A stretch of 64,000 nucleotides of DNA from Aporhodopirellula rubra (GTDB lineage: Bacteria > Planctomycetota > Planctomycetia > Pirellulales > Pirellulaceae). How positions within the stretch are numbered: position 1 is the stretch's first letter; every line of letters starts with the position of its first letter. Both the position numbers and the translations under genes were made by a program. Below the pieces are notes generated by a model. The model was not told where the DNA came from and made no database searches. It saw nothing but the letters and a program-made list of their open reading frames with translations. This document shows, piece by piece, positions 36,530-44,275 of this stretch. The stretch is from NCBI RefSeq assembly GCF_014192335.1, contig NZ_JACHXU010000008.1, forward strand, positions 62,001 through 126,000, read 5' to 3'.

Positions 36530-39500
36530 TCACGGATGAGCCAATCGGAAGGCGTCTTCGTCACGCTCTACGAGCAACCAGGTCGCATTCGGCGTCAACG
36601 ATTCGAACGACTGTTTTGTACCGTCGGCCCAAACAACGACCGCGCTGCAGTTGTCGGCAAGGTTCCCAAGACCGACTCGGATGATCCGCTCGTTACTGCA
36701 CAAAAAACCGTCGCCTGACGTCAGAGGCACGATCCAATTTTGATCACCCGAATGCAGTTGGAGTGTCGCTCCGATCGCGTCGCGCGAACAATCTCGGCCT
36801 TTGATTTGGAATTCAATCCAGTTTCCTGCGTCGCTAGTTTGATTCGCCAACAAGGCCACGGGTTCTGTCTGATGCGTGACTGCAAAATCGGTGAGCCCGT
36901 CACGATTGAAATCAATTGTCCATAACGCACGACCGACATGTGGCGTAAGCAGATATTCGCTTTCGATAGAGGGACCGATCGATCGGTAGCCACCTTCGTT
37001 GCTTCGCTGGAAAATTTGCATTTGCTGGGCGTAGGGTGCAGCATCTTCGCCGGGATACATGTCGATATGTCCGTTGGCCACGACGAGTTCGAGAACACCG
37101 TCATTGTCGAGATCGATCGCTTCGGTTCCGAATCCGACAAATGGCAACGTTGGTGTGAGCAGATCTTGCGGTGCGGTTTGGTCACGCCACAATCCTCCAC
37201 TGGCGTGCTCATGGTACGTGTTGCTTTCACCGAGAAAGTTGGTGATATAGAAGTCAATGTCTCCATCTCGATCGAAGTCCGCTGTGGCCATTCCCATTGA
37301 ACCTTGGCCGGGCGAACGGTCATCCGATCCGAGACCTCTTAAGATCGCGGATTCTCGCAGTTGAAATCCATTTTTCGTTGATGGGCTCCAGTAATGATTG
37401 CTAGTCAAGTCATTGGCAATGAAGATGTCGACGCCTGGTTCATTGTCAAACGACCCAACGGTGACACCTAATCCTCGCCCGACGACGGAAGGAGAGGCTT
37501 TCCAATTTTCAGTCTGGTCAGAGAATTCGCCCGCGCCAGTAGAAGATTGAAAACAATCCGTTGCACCGGGGAAAATTAGCGGGGAACAGGCTCTGACGAT
37601 GTTCGTTGTTTCCTGACGACATTCTCGTGTGACGGCATCGATCCCTTCGCCGTAGCTGAGAATGGTGAGGTCGGCGAGTCCATCGTTATTGAGATCCGCA
37701 ATCGCGCCGCAGGAAGACCAAGTTGTTTTTGACGCGTCTTCGTCGAGACGACTGCTCGAGTCCGTAAACGTTCCGTCACCGTTGTTGATCAGGAGTGTGT
37801 TAGGACCGTAGTTGAGAACGAGCACGTCGGCGAAACCATCCTCGTTAACATCGCCGACTGCGACACCTTGGGAAAAACCGGTGTCTCCGGTGTCTGTAAC
37901 GCCGGTGACGTCAGCGAACGTTCCGTCCAGATTACGCCAAAGTGCGTTGGCGTCGGATTCACGGTAGGGTGGTGTCCCACCGGCGGCGGCCAAGTAGAGA
38001 TCTGACCAACCGTCGAGGTCAAAATCAATCGCGCCACCACCACATCCGAGTGTTTGGTAGTGCATGACGCCGGGTTGATCCAAATGGTCGCTAGTGCGGC
38101 CGAAGAATTGCAATCCGCTCGCGTCGGCTTGATCAACCAAGTTAATGCGAGCGGTGGATGATGTTCTAATCGTTGAGCGGTTTGGCTGTGCCGACGCGGT
38201 AAACGAGCCAACGGATATCCGCGGAAGAGGCAAATGGCTTAAATCAAGTTTCATTTCCTCACGCGAATCGATTATTTGCCAGGGGGTGTCTCTGCGAAGT
38301 TGTCGAACGATTGAGTCACGAATAGGTTTGACGTCGACCGAACCTTCATCGGGAAATGTCATTGCGATTGAGGTCCAGGCCTCGGCTTCCCAAAGTCGAC
38401 CGAGATCTCTGGCAGTTTCGGCTATTTCGACGAGCGTGTCGCGAGACTTCTTTCCTGACTTTAAAAACTGCGATCGCAGGTGGGTGAACCGTGTCAGGAG
38501 GATGACGCGCTCTTCAACTGCAGAAATCGTTTCAGGTGAAAGTTTTGCGTGCGAGTCACTCAGTTGCGTCAGCGAGGTGCTTAATTTGAACCAAGACTCA
38601 CGAATGTCCGCGTCCTTTTGCACCGCCTCCCAATAGGCTCTCGCCGCCTGGGTATGTAGTTGACGGTCTCGGCACCAATCGCCGATGGCCAGCCAATAGA
38701 ACGAGTAGTTTTCGACTGTCTTCGGAAGCGTGGGGACCAATTGGGCAAACTCATTATATCGTCCCGAATCGACGAGCGCGCGGCTGAGAATGGCCAACGA
38801 GGGTGGGTATTCCGGGTGATACTGCAAACTCTCATGAAGAATTTCAATGGCTTGATCAAAGTCGCCTCGGTCGAATTGAATCCTGGCTTCGGCGACGAGC
38901 GGTCGCTTGTCTCGCGGATGACGAGTCGCCATTTCGACGAGAGAATCAGAGCGTTCGGCTCTCGCTTCCGTCTGGCTCATTTCGAGGAGAAGATCCAGAT
39001 CAAACTGTCGTTTCCGAACGAGATATTGACCGTGTGGGATCGACCGTGGCCGATCTTCCACGCCCCAACACATCTGGTACAGCATCCGACGAATAGAATG
39101 TTGGTCGGGTTGTTGTTTGATGGAAGATTCCAACAAATCAATGCAATCGAACACCCGTCCGATTGCCAAGTGGGCGGCTAACGCCCGGTTGGTTCTTGAC
39201 GGGTCACTGAACGAATCGATGCGGCAGGCGTCGGACATCAGATCGGCGGCAACGTCTGGCGTCCCGTTGCCGTGCGCCGCCTTTGCGGCGAGTTCGATCG
39301 CATTGGCATCGTCGTGATATTGCATCAGTACTGAAGGCGACACTTCGTTCGCCTCTTGCCAGTCCTGGCGATGGATCGCCGAACGCAATCGGGCGAGTGC
39401 GTCTTCGGGTTCTGCGAGACGGTCTAGTTGAAACTCCTGGACCGTCTGTTGACAACCTACCAGAGCGACGATGATTAGAAGACCGAGGAACCAATCTCGC

Positions 39501-39550
39501 GTTGCGTGACGGTGGTCGATCGTATTGTTTCGCCGCTGGGAGTTTTTCAT
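36530..39550 (-). CDS. CRTAC1-family lipoprotein (TPR + FG-GAP + ASPIC/UnbV)
   Basis: A 1006-residue exported lipoprotein: the hydrophobic stretch LGLLIIVALVGC has a lipobox cysteine near residue 33. Residues about 50-400 are TPR-like helices (DFDQAIEILHESLQYHPEYPPSLAILSRAL). Residues about 470-860 are FG-GAP/VCBS beta-propeller repeats with calcium-loop patterns (DFDLDGWSDLYLA, DVNEDGFADVLVLNYG, DLNNDGLADLTILSYG, DFDRDGDIDFYITNF, DFNRDGLTDFAVTHQ). The C-terminal ASPIC/UnbV domain shows AIGATLQLHSGDQNW and VVVWADGTKQSFE. It is the last gene of a run DUF1559 - small lipoprotein - CRTAC1 on this strand (45 bases after the lipoprotein). This family is common beside DUF1559 genes in planctomycetes; function is not established. 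Confidence 0.88.
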   Translation of the reverse strand: MKNSQRRNNTIDHRHATRDWFLGLLIIVALVGCQQTVQEFQLDRLAEPEDALARLRSAIHRQDWQEANEVSPSVLMQYHDDANAIELAAKAAHGNGTPDVAADLMSDACRIDSFSDPSRTNRALAAHLAIGRVFDCIDLLESSIKQQPDQHSIRRMLYQMCWGVEDRPRSIPHGQYLVRKRQFDLDLLLEMSQTEARAERSDSLVEMATRHPRDKRPLVAEARIQFDRGDFDQAIEILHESLQYHPEYPPSLAILSRALVDSGRYNEFAQLVPTLPKTVENYSFYWLAIGDWCRDRQLHTQAARAYWEAVQKDADIRESWFKLSTSLTQLSDSHAKLSPETISAVEERVILLTRFTHLRSQFLKSGKKSRDTLVEIAETARDLGRLWEAEAWTSIAMTFPDEGSVDVKPIRDSIVRQLRRDTPWQIIDSREEMKLDLSHLPLPRISVGSFTASAQPNRSTIRTSSTARINLVDQADASGLQFFGRTSDHLDQPGVMHYQTLGCGGGAIDFDLDGWSDLYLAAAGGTPPYRESDANALWRNLDGTFADVTGVTDTGDTGFSQGVAVGDVNEDGFADVLVLNYGPNTLLINNGDGTFTDSSSRLDEDASKTTWSSCGAIADLNNDGLADLTILSYGEGIDAVTRECRQETTNIVRACSPLIFPGATDCFQSSTGAGEFSDQTENWKASPSVVGRGLGVTVGSFDNEPGVDIFIANDLTSNHYWSPSTKNGFQLRESAILRGLGSDDRSPGQGSMGMATADFDRDGDIDFYITNFLGESNTYHEHASGGLWRDQTAPQDLLTPTLPFVGFGTEAIDLDNDGVLELVVANGHIDMYPGEDAAPYAQQMQIFQRSNEGGYRSIGPSIESEYLLTPHVGRALWTIDFNRDGLTDFAVTHQTEPVALLANQTSDAGNWIEFQIKGRDCSRDAIGATLQLHSGDQNWIVPLTSGDGFLCSNERIIRVGLGNLADNCSAVVVWADGTKQSFESLTPNATWLLVERDEDAFRLAHP

Positions 39551-39594
39551 TGGAGGGACCGGCTGGTTATTGAAACGCGTGGCGGTCCGAATGG

Positions 39595-39780
39595 CTACTT
39601 CTTACCGTAGGCTTCTGCCATCGATTTGGAGTATTCGGCTTGCCTTGCTTCAAGAGCAGCTTTGTCTTCGGCGGTCATTTCAGGTGGTTCGACGACACCT
39701 GTGTTACCTTCGCAACCGGTGAACGCGAGAGTGCTTAGTAGAAGTGCACCGCAGCAGACTTGTAGGAATGTTTTTGTCAT
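39595..39780 (-). CDS. Small lipoprotein (61 aa) between DUF1559 and CRTAC1
   Basis: From the ATG at 39780 the protein has 61 residues: signal MTKTFLQVCCGALLLSTLAFTGC with lipobox FTGC (Cys23), then EGNTGVVEPPEMTAEDKAAL and a charged helical tail ending in a Tyr-Gly-Lys-Lys. The frame is open to 39870 but that extension is not needed. The post-lipobox GNTGVV segment matches GNTNGVV of the 56-residue lipoprotein beside the other DUF1559 gene. It lies between a DUF1559 gene and a CRTAC1 gene, after a strong hairpin. Function unknown; a small partner of the DUF1559 system is plausible. Confidence 0.8.
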   Translation of the reverse strand: MTKTFLQVCCGALLLSTLAFTGCEGNTGVVEPPEMTAEDKAALEARQAEYSKSMAEAYGKK

Positions 39781-39832
39781 TTTGGATCGTATGTTTTCAG
39801 GATGTTTGAAACGATTTCGAACTACTGATGAT

Positions 39833-39863
39833 GCCCCGGTGCAACAGAGTGCTGCACCGGGGC
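39833..39863 (-). terminator. Strong 11-bp hairpin between DUF1559 and lipoprotein genes
   Basis: Perfect 11-base arms (GCCCCGGTGCA at 39833-39843 and TGCACCGGGGC at 39853-39863) with a 9-base loop, 25 bases after the DUF1559 stop on the minus strand. No U-tract follows, so it may be a leaky terminator or a 3' stability element separating high DUF1559 expression from lower expression of the lipoprotein and CRTAC1. Confidence 0.7.
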
Positions 39864-39888
39864 TGTTCATCAGATCAGTTAGCCGAGC

Positions 39889-41085
39889 TTAGAGTTCTTC
39901 TTGAATGACTTCTTTGCTCGCACGAGTTCCCAATGACCCCCAGAGGCCGTAAGGGCTCTTCGAACCGGGGCTTTGGTTGCCGGTGAATCCAAATCCGACT
40001 TGACCGTTGTTCTGGTTACCAGCTTCGATCGAGTCTGTGATGAATTTAACAGCACCGTCGCCCATCAGGACGTGTGCACCACCTTGGTGACGGCTGCTAG
40101 GAGGCACAATGCCTTCCTGGCCAGGCCAATCGCCACCGTAGCAAACTTCCGAGTTTGGCGGACGAATCGTCATCACGCCTGAGTAGTAGTGCTCACCGTT
40201 GGCCCACTGATAACCCCGGCCCAGAGTCGAATTGACGCCACCAAAGGTGTTCGTGCCGGAGGTCCAGAACTGAGGACGTTGTGGATCGGGCAAGCCCGTG
40301 TCGACACAAGCCATTGGGTTGAGCATTGGAGGCGCGCCGGCCGCGTTGAGTTGCCGAGCTCCGTTGGTACGAGTGTCGTTATCACCGAGGTCGGTTGCCA
40401 ATTCACCAGCCATGATCGTGTTCGCAAGGCCGTCGAGAACGTCGCGGAACGCCATTTTTTGGTGGTTGACGAACATACCACGGCATCCGGCACGAGCTTC
40501 CTGTGCGGCGGTGGAATCGGTCATGTTGAGGTCGCCACCGCTGCGAGCAGCGACTTCGATTTTGTACATCGAGTCACCGAAGCAAGCACCGTAGTTCGTA
40601 CGGCCTTGTGCTGGCAAACCGAACCCAGGATCCGAAGGACAACGGAATGTTGGGATGTTCGTCATCCAAGGTTGGTAGTCGTACCGGAAGTCAACGGGCT
40701 TCGGTCCCATGGCGGGCCATGTGCCACCCTGAACGCTGGGGTTGGAGATTTGCTCCCACAACGCTTGTCCTTCGACGAACGGTGTCAAACCGACCAACCA
40801 ACTTAGCTGCTGGTTGTTAGCGACTGTGGAATCATCCCACCAGTTAGTTCCTGGGAGAATACCTGTGCCGGTCTTGTTAAGTGGCAACTGGTTGTAAGCG
40901 GAGTGGTAGTTGTGAACTCCCAGTCCGATCTGTTTGAAGTTGTTGCTGCAGCTCATCCGGCGGGCGGCTTCACGAGCAGCTTGAACAGCTGGCAAAAGAA
41001 GACCGACCAAGACGCCGATGATCGCAATCACGACGAGCAGCTCGACCAGGGTGAAACCTGATCGTGTTTTATTGGAACGTTGCAT
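39889..41085 (-). CDS. DUF1559 prepilin-like protein
   Basis: A 398-residue DUF1559 protein with the prepilin cleavage motif ([16 protein letters not shown], after Gly10), one N-terminal helix, the [11 protein letters not shown] segment and the H-X9-DG signature at His333 to Asp343-Gly344. Its first 60 residues nearly match the paralogue at 2852-4090, and the C-terminal YGLWGSLGTRASKEV also resembles [15 protein letters not shown] there; the centre differs much more. A ribosome site (AGAGG, complement of 41095-41099) lies 9 bases before the ATG. It heads a same-strand run with a small lipoprotein and a CRTAC1 gene, and is followed by a strong hairpin. Confidence 0.93.
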   Translation of the reverse strand: MQRSNKTRSGFTLVELLVVIAIIGVLVGLLLPAVQAAREAARRMSCSNNFKQIGLGVHNYHSAYNQLPLNKTGTGILPGTNWWDDSTVANNQQLSWLVGLTPFVEGQALWEQISNPSVQGGTWPAMGPKPVDFRYDYQPWMTNIPTFRCPSDPGFGLPAQGRTNYGACFGDSMYKIEVAARSGGDLNMTDSTAAQEARAGCRGMFVNHQKMAFRDVLDGLANTIMAGELATDLGDNDTRTNGARQLNAAGAPPMLNPMACVDTGLPDPQRPQFWTSGTNTFGGVNSTLGRGYQWANGEHYYSGVMTIRPPNSEVCYGGDWPGQEGIVPPSSRHQGGAHVLMGDGAVKFITDSIEAGNQNNGQVGFGFTGNQSPGSKSPYGLWGSLGTRASKEVIQEEL

Positions 41086-41310
41086 GTAAATTTACCTCTA
41101 GGTAACTGATGGGGAATATAAACACGTCGAAAGGCTTAAGAAAAATTGGAAGGAGAATAAGGAATTCGCTAGCCAATTCTGAGTGCATAAAGGCACGTTT
41201 CTCAAAAGGTCAATTTCATTGGCGCCTCGTTCATTTGTATCTAGGTAGGTAGGTGGGGTGTATGCAAAAATTGAATGGCTTGTCAGCTCTTCCGTCGGTT
41301 GATGCATTCA

Positions 41311-42321
41311 CTACGGAGAAATGATTCGTGATACTGATTCGCGTCGTTGAAGTAATGCCTTCATAACGGGGAGTTCGCACGTCCCTCCCTGCATAAGCTT
41401 GACGAGAGCCTCTGCCGCGACGACTCCCATTTCCACGCCTGGTTGGCGAACGGTCGTCAATGGTGGTGAAACGTAAGACGATTCGGCTTGGTCATCGAAG
41501 CCAACGATCGAGACGTCTTCGGGGACGCGGATACCTTTGCGCTGCAACGCCAATCTCGCCCCATAAGCGACCATGTCATTAGCACAGAAAACAGCAGTGA
41601 ATGATTTGCCACGCATTAACAGCGAGTTGACTGCCAAGATGCCGGACTGGGCCGAGAAATTACCGTCGAGGACCAAATCAGGATCGAGATCAATCGAAGC
41701 ATCAGAGAGTGCTTGGGCGTAGCCTTGGAAACGTCGGATCGCATCCTGGTGATGCATGATCCCGCGTATGATCGCGATTTCCCGGTGACCGAATTCGATC
41801 AGGTGATTGGTCGCGTCATAGGCACCTGAAAAGTTGTCAACGTAAACGCATTGGTCTTCCCAGCCCGCGACGTCTTTACCGACGACGATGGTGGGCATTC
41901 GATCACGCAGATCGTCGAGGTCTTTTTGCGAGATGTCGCCTCCGAGGAGGATCAGGCCGTCAACTTTTCGGCCCATGAGTGTGCGGATGACGTCGAGTTC
42001 AGTGTTCTGTTCCCACTGACCGTCGACGAAGATTGGCGAGTAACCGGTTCCCGTGAAGCCCTGAATGACTCCCTGCATCATCATGTCGTAGAAGGGACTG
42101 CCGATTTTTTGAGTGACGACACCCACCGTCATTGATCGGCCGCTAGCGAGGCCGCGGGCAAACACGTTTGCTTGGTAGCCCAACGACTCCACCGCCTCAA
42201 GAACCGTTTCGCGGGTCTTGGGATTCACGATCGCCAGGTCGTTGAGGACCCTCGAGACAGTGCTCTTGGAAACGTTGGCACGTTCCGCGATGTCTTTGAT
42301 GGTGATGTCGTTGAGTTTCAT
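41311..42321 (-). CDS. LacI-family transcriptional regulator
   Basis: From the ATG at 42321 the protein has 336 residues and starts MKLNDITIKDIAERANVSKSTVSRVLN, the standard LacI helix-turn-helix; the 11 extra codons open upstream (to 42354) would run into an operator-like site. The effector domain shows VGVVTQKIGSPFYDMMMQGV, VDGLILLGGD, VYVDNFSGAYDATNHLIEFGH, FTAVFCANDMVAYG and VSIVGFDDQ. It is divergent from a GPH-type symporter and a large GH94-like protein. Four TGCAACCGGTTGCA-like palindromes lie in the gap, so it very probably represses both directions and is released by a sugar carried by the symporter. Confidence 0.92.
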   Translation of the reverse strand: MKLNDITIKDIAERANVSKSTVSRVLNDLAIVNPKTRETVLEAVESLGYQANVFARGLASGRSMTVGVVTQKIGSPFYDMMMQGVIQGFTGTGYSPIFVDGQWEQNTELDVIRTLMGRKVDGLILLGGDISQKDLDDLRDRMPTIVVGKDVAGWEDQCVYVDNFSGAYDATNHLIEFGHREIAIIRGIMHHQDAIRRFQGYAQALSDASIDLDPDLVLDGNFSAQSGILAVNSLLMRGKSFTAVFCANDMVAYGARLALQRKGIRVPEDVSIVGFDDQAESSYVSPPLTTVRQPGVEMGVVAAEALVKLMQGGTCELPVMKALLQRRESVSRIISP

Positions 42322-42349
42322 GAGAGCTTTCAGTGAACAAGGATGCGTC

Positions 42350-42363
42350 TGCAACCGCTTTCA
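42350..42363. promoter_or_regulatory. LacI-type operator O1
   Basis: TGCAACCGCTTTCA, two mismatches from the palindrome TGCAACCGGTTGCA. It lies 29 bases upstream of the LacI start, where binding could block its own transcription or translation. Confidence 0.6.
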
Positions 42364-42391
42364 ACTAAATGTATGCATCTGACCAGTTGGT

Positions 42392-42405
42392 TGCAACCGG
42401 TTTCA
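42392..42405. promoter_or_regulatory. LacI-type operator O2
   Basis: TGCAACCGGTTTCA, one mismatch from the perfect palindrome; its centre is 42 bases from the centre of O1, four helical turns. Confidence 0.72.
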
Positions 42406-42455
42406 GTAAATATTTCCGAAAATACCGTTTAAGGGCAGAATGCATGCTCATTTGT

Positions 42456-42469
42456 TGCAACCGGTTGCA
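42456..42469. promoter_or_regulatory. LacI-type operator O3 (perfect palindrome)
   Basis: TGCAACCGGTTGCA is a perfect 14-base palindrome with the central CG step typical of LacI-family operators. Centre-to-centre distance to O2 is 64 bases, about six helical turns. Confidence 0.8.
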
Positions 42470-42518
42470 GTATCTCGTACGCTAATGCAGATTAGAGGGC
42501 AATGAAGCACCTTAGTTG

Positions 42519-42532
42519 TGAAACAGGTTGCG
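42519..42532. promoter_or_regulatory. LacI-type operator O4 (weak)
   Basis: TGAAACAGGTTGCG, three mismatches from the palindrome, 63 bases from O3 (six helical turns) and 49 bases before the symporter start. The spacing supports it more than the sequence does. Confidence 0.45.
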
Positions 42533-42581
42533 TCATTTCCTGCGTTTTCCGTCCATTTCTCTCCTATGAAACGGGTTTTTC

Positions 42582-44246
42582 GTGGCATCCAGCGAACCCG
42601 GGGCTCTCCCCGCAAACGATTCCAGCCCGACCACAACGCAGAAACTCGGCGTTGTCGAAAAGGTCGGTTATGGGTTAGGCGACACCGCTTCGAACCTGTT
42701 TTGGAAGACATTCGAGTTCTTTCTCGTCTACTTCTACACCGACGTCTTTGGCCTGACGGCGAAGTCAGCGGGGACGTTGATGTTGGTCACCCGGATCTGG
42801 GATGCGATCAATGATCCATTGGTCGGATACGTTGCCGATCGAACGCGAACGACGTGGGGACGCTTTCGTCCCTATTTGATTTGGATGTCGATTCCGTTCG
42901 CAATCACGGGAATGTTGACGTTCTACACACCCGACCTCGGACCGACGGGAAAGCTGATCTACGCGTACATCACCTACACGTTGGTGATGATGGCCTACAC
43001 CGCGATCAACATTCCCTATGGAGCGTTGATGGGGGTGATCTCATCCGATTCGATCGAGCGAACCAGCGTTTCGACCTATCGATTCATTGCCGCGTTTTGT
43101 GGTGGAATCGTGGTTCAGTACTGCACGCTCGACCTCGTCGCGTTCTTCGGTGGTACGGAATCGCGAATTGTCGACGGGGTCGCTCAAGACGTCGTATTGA
43201 ACGAGCAGCGGGGTTTCTTTTTGACGATGGTGGTCTTTTCGATCGCCGCAGTGGTTTTGTTTTTCATCACGTTTGCGACCACAAAAGAGCGGGTGCAACC
43301 GATATCTGAGGAAGGTTCGACCTTTCGCGCGGACCTTAAATTCATTTTGACCAGTCTGCGGCTGCACCAAATCTTGCTCGGTGGTCTTGCTCTCTTGGCG
43401 TGTTTGGCGACGGCCTTTTCGGTGGAGACATTGATTCCGATCGTGATCGGATACGTCGTCTTGAGCATTGTCTCGTTAATCGTTCGAGCGGTCGCACGGC
43501 AACGTTTTTCGCAAACGACTGAAACGTCTACTTTCGAGTTAGATTTCAACGATCTGCTCTCCAACCGACCATGGATGGTGCTCTTCGTTTTTGGCTTGTT
43601 GCAACTGTCAGGACTATTCATCCGCGGCGGTGCAATCTTGTACTACTTCAAGTACTACTGCGGTGATGCGAGCATCGCGCCGACGTTTTGGGTGTCGGGC
43701 AGCTTTGCAGCAATCGCGGGCATGTTGCTAACGAAACCATTGACCCGCATCTTTGGCAAAAAGGTGTTGATGATTGGGATGAATGCAGGCGTCGCGTTAC
43801 TCACAGCGGCGTTCGTGTTCCTCGAACCGGACCAGATCAACATGATGATCGCGTTACAAGTGGCAGCGTCGTTTGTCGGTGGTCCGATTCCCGTTTTGTT
43901 GTGGGCGATGTACGCCGACACGGCGGACTATTCAGAGTGGCGAAGTAGTCGCCGCGCAACGGGGCTCGTGTTCGCCGCAGCCACGTTCTCGCAGAAGATG
44001 GGATGTGCCGTCGGTGCGGCGATGACAGGATTCGCGCTGGACTTTTACCAATACGCGCAACCTCTCGAAGGTGTGGATCAAATTCAGTCCGACACAACGC
44101 TGCAGGGCCTTCGAATGATGATGAGTCTGATTCCCGCTGGATTCTTATTGTTATCAGCAGGTTGTCTGCTTTTCTACAACATCGATAAGCGTCTTACCGA
44201 ACAAATTGAATTCGATCTACAAGCACGGAAATCTACGGACGCCTGA
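42582..44246 (+). CDS. Glycoside-pentoside-hexuronide (GPH/MelB-type) cation symporter
   Basis: A 554-residue membrane protein of the major facilitator superfamily, GPH branch. The N-terminal domain shows GYGLGDTASNLFWKTFEFFLVYFYTDVFGL and the diagnostic loop RIWDAINDPLVGYVADRTRTTWGRFRPYL, which holds the cation- and sugar-binding aspartates of MelB-type carriers. The C-terminal half includes YADTADYSEWRSSRRATGLVFA. It is about 80-100 residues longer than usual because of a central insert (about 235-310). The start is a GTG at 42582. It is divergent from a LacI regulator with an operator array in between, and 29 bases upstream of a GH94-like protein, so it probably imports an oligosaccharide or glycoside processed by that protein. 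Confidence 0.87.
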   Translation: MASSEPGALPANDSSPTTTQKLGVVEKVGYGLGDTASNLFWKTFEFFLVYFYTDVFGLTAKSAGTLMLVTRIWDAINDPLVGYVADRTRTTWGRFRPYLIWMSIPFAITGMLTFYTPDLGPTGKLIYAYITYTLVMMAYTAINIPYGALMGVISSDSIERTSVSTYRFIAAFCGGIVVQYCTLDLVAFFGGTESRIVDGVAQDVVLNEQRGFFLTMVVFSIAAVVLFFITFATTKERVQPISEEGSTFRADLKFILTSLRLHQILLGGLALLACLATAFSVETLIPIVIGYVVLSIVSLIVRAVARQRFSQTTETSTFELDFNDLLSNRPWMVLFVFGLLQLSGLFIRGGAILYYFKYYCGDASIAPTFWVSGSFAAIAGMLLTKPLTRIFGKKVLMIGMNAGVALLTAAFVFLEPDQINMMIALQVAASFVGGPIPVLLWAMYADTADYSEWRSSRRATGLVFAAATFSQKMGCAVGAAMTGFALDFYQYAQPLEGVDQIQSDTTLQGLRMMMSLIPAGFLLLSAGCLLFYNIDKRLTEQIEFDLQARKSTDA

Positions 44247-44275
44247 GGCGTCATATCGCCCTCGTCCCATCCATA

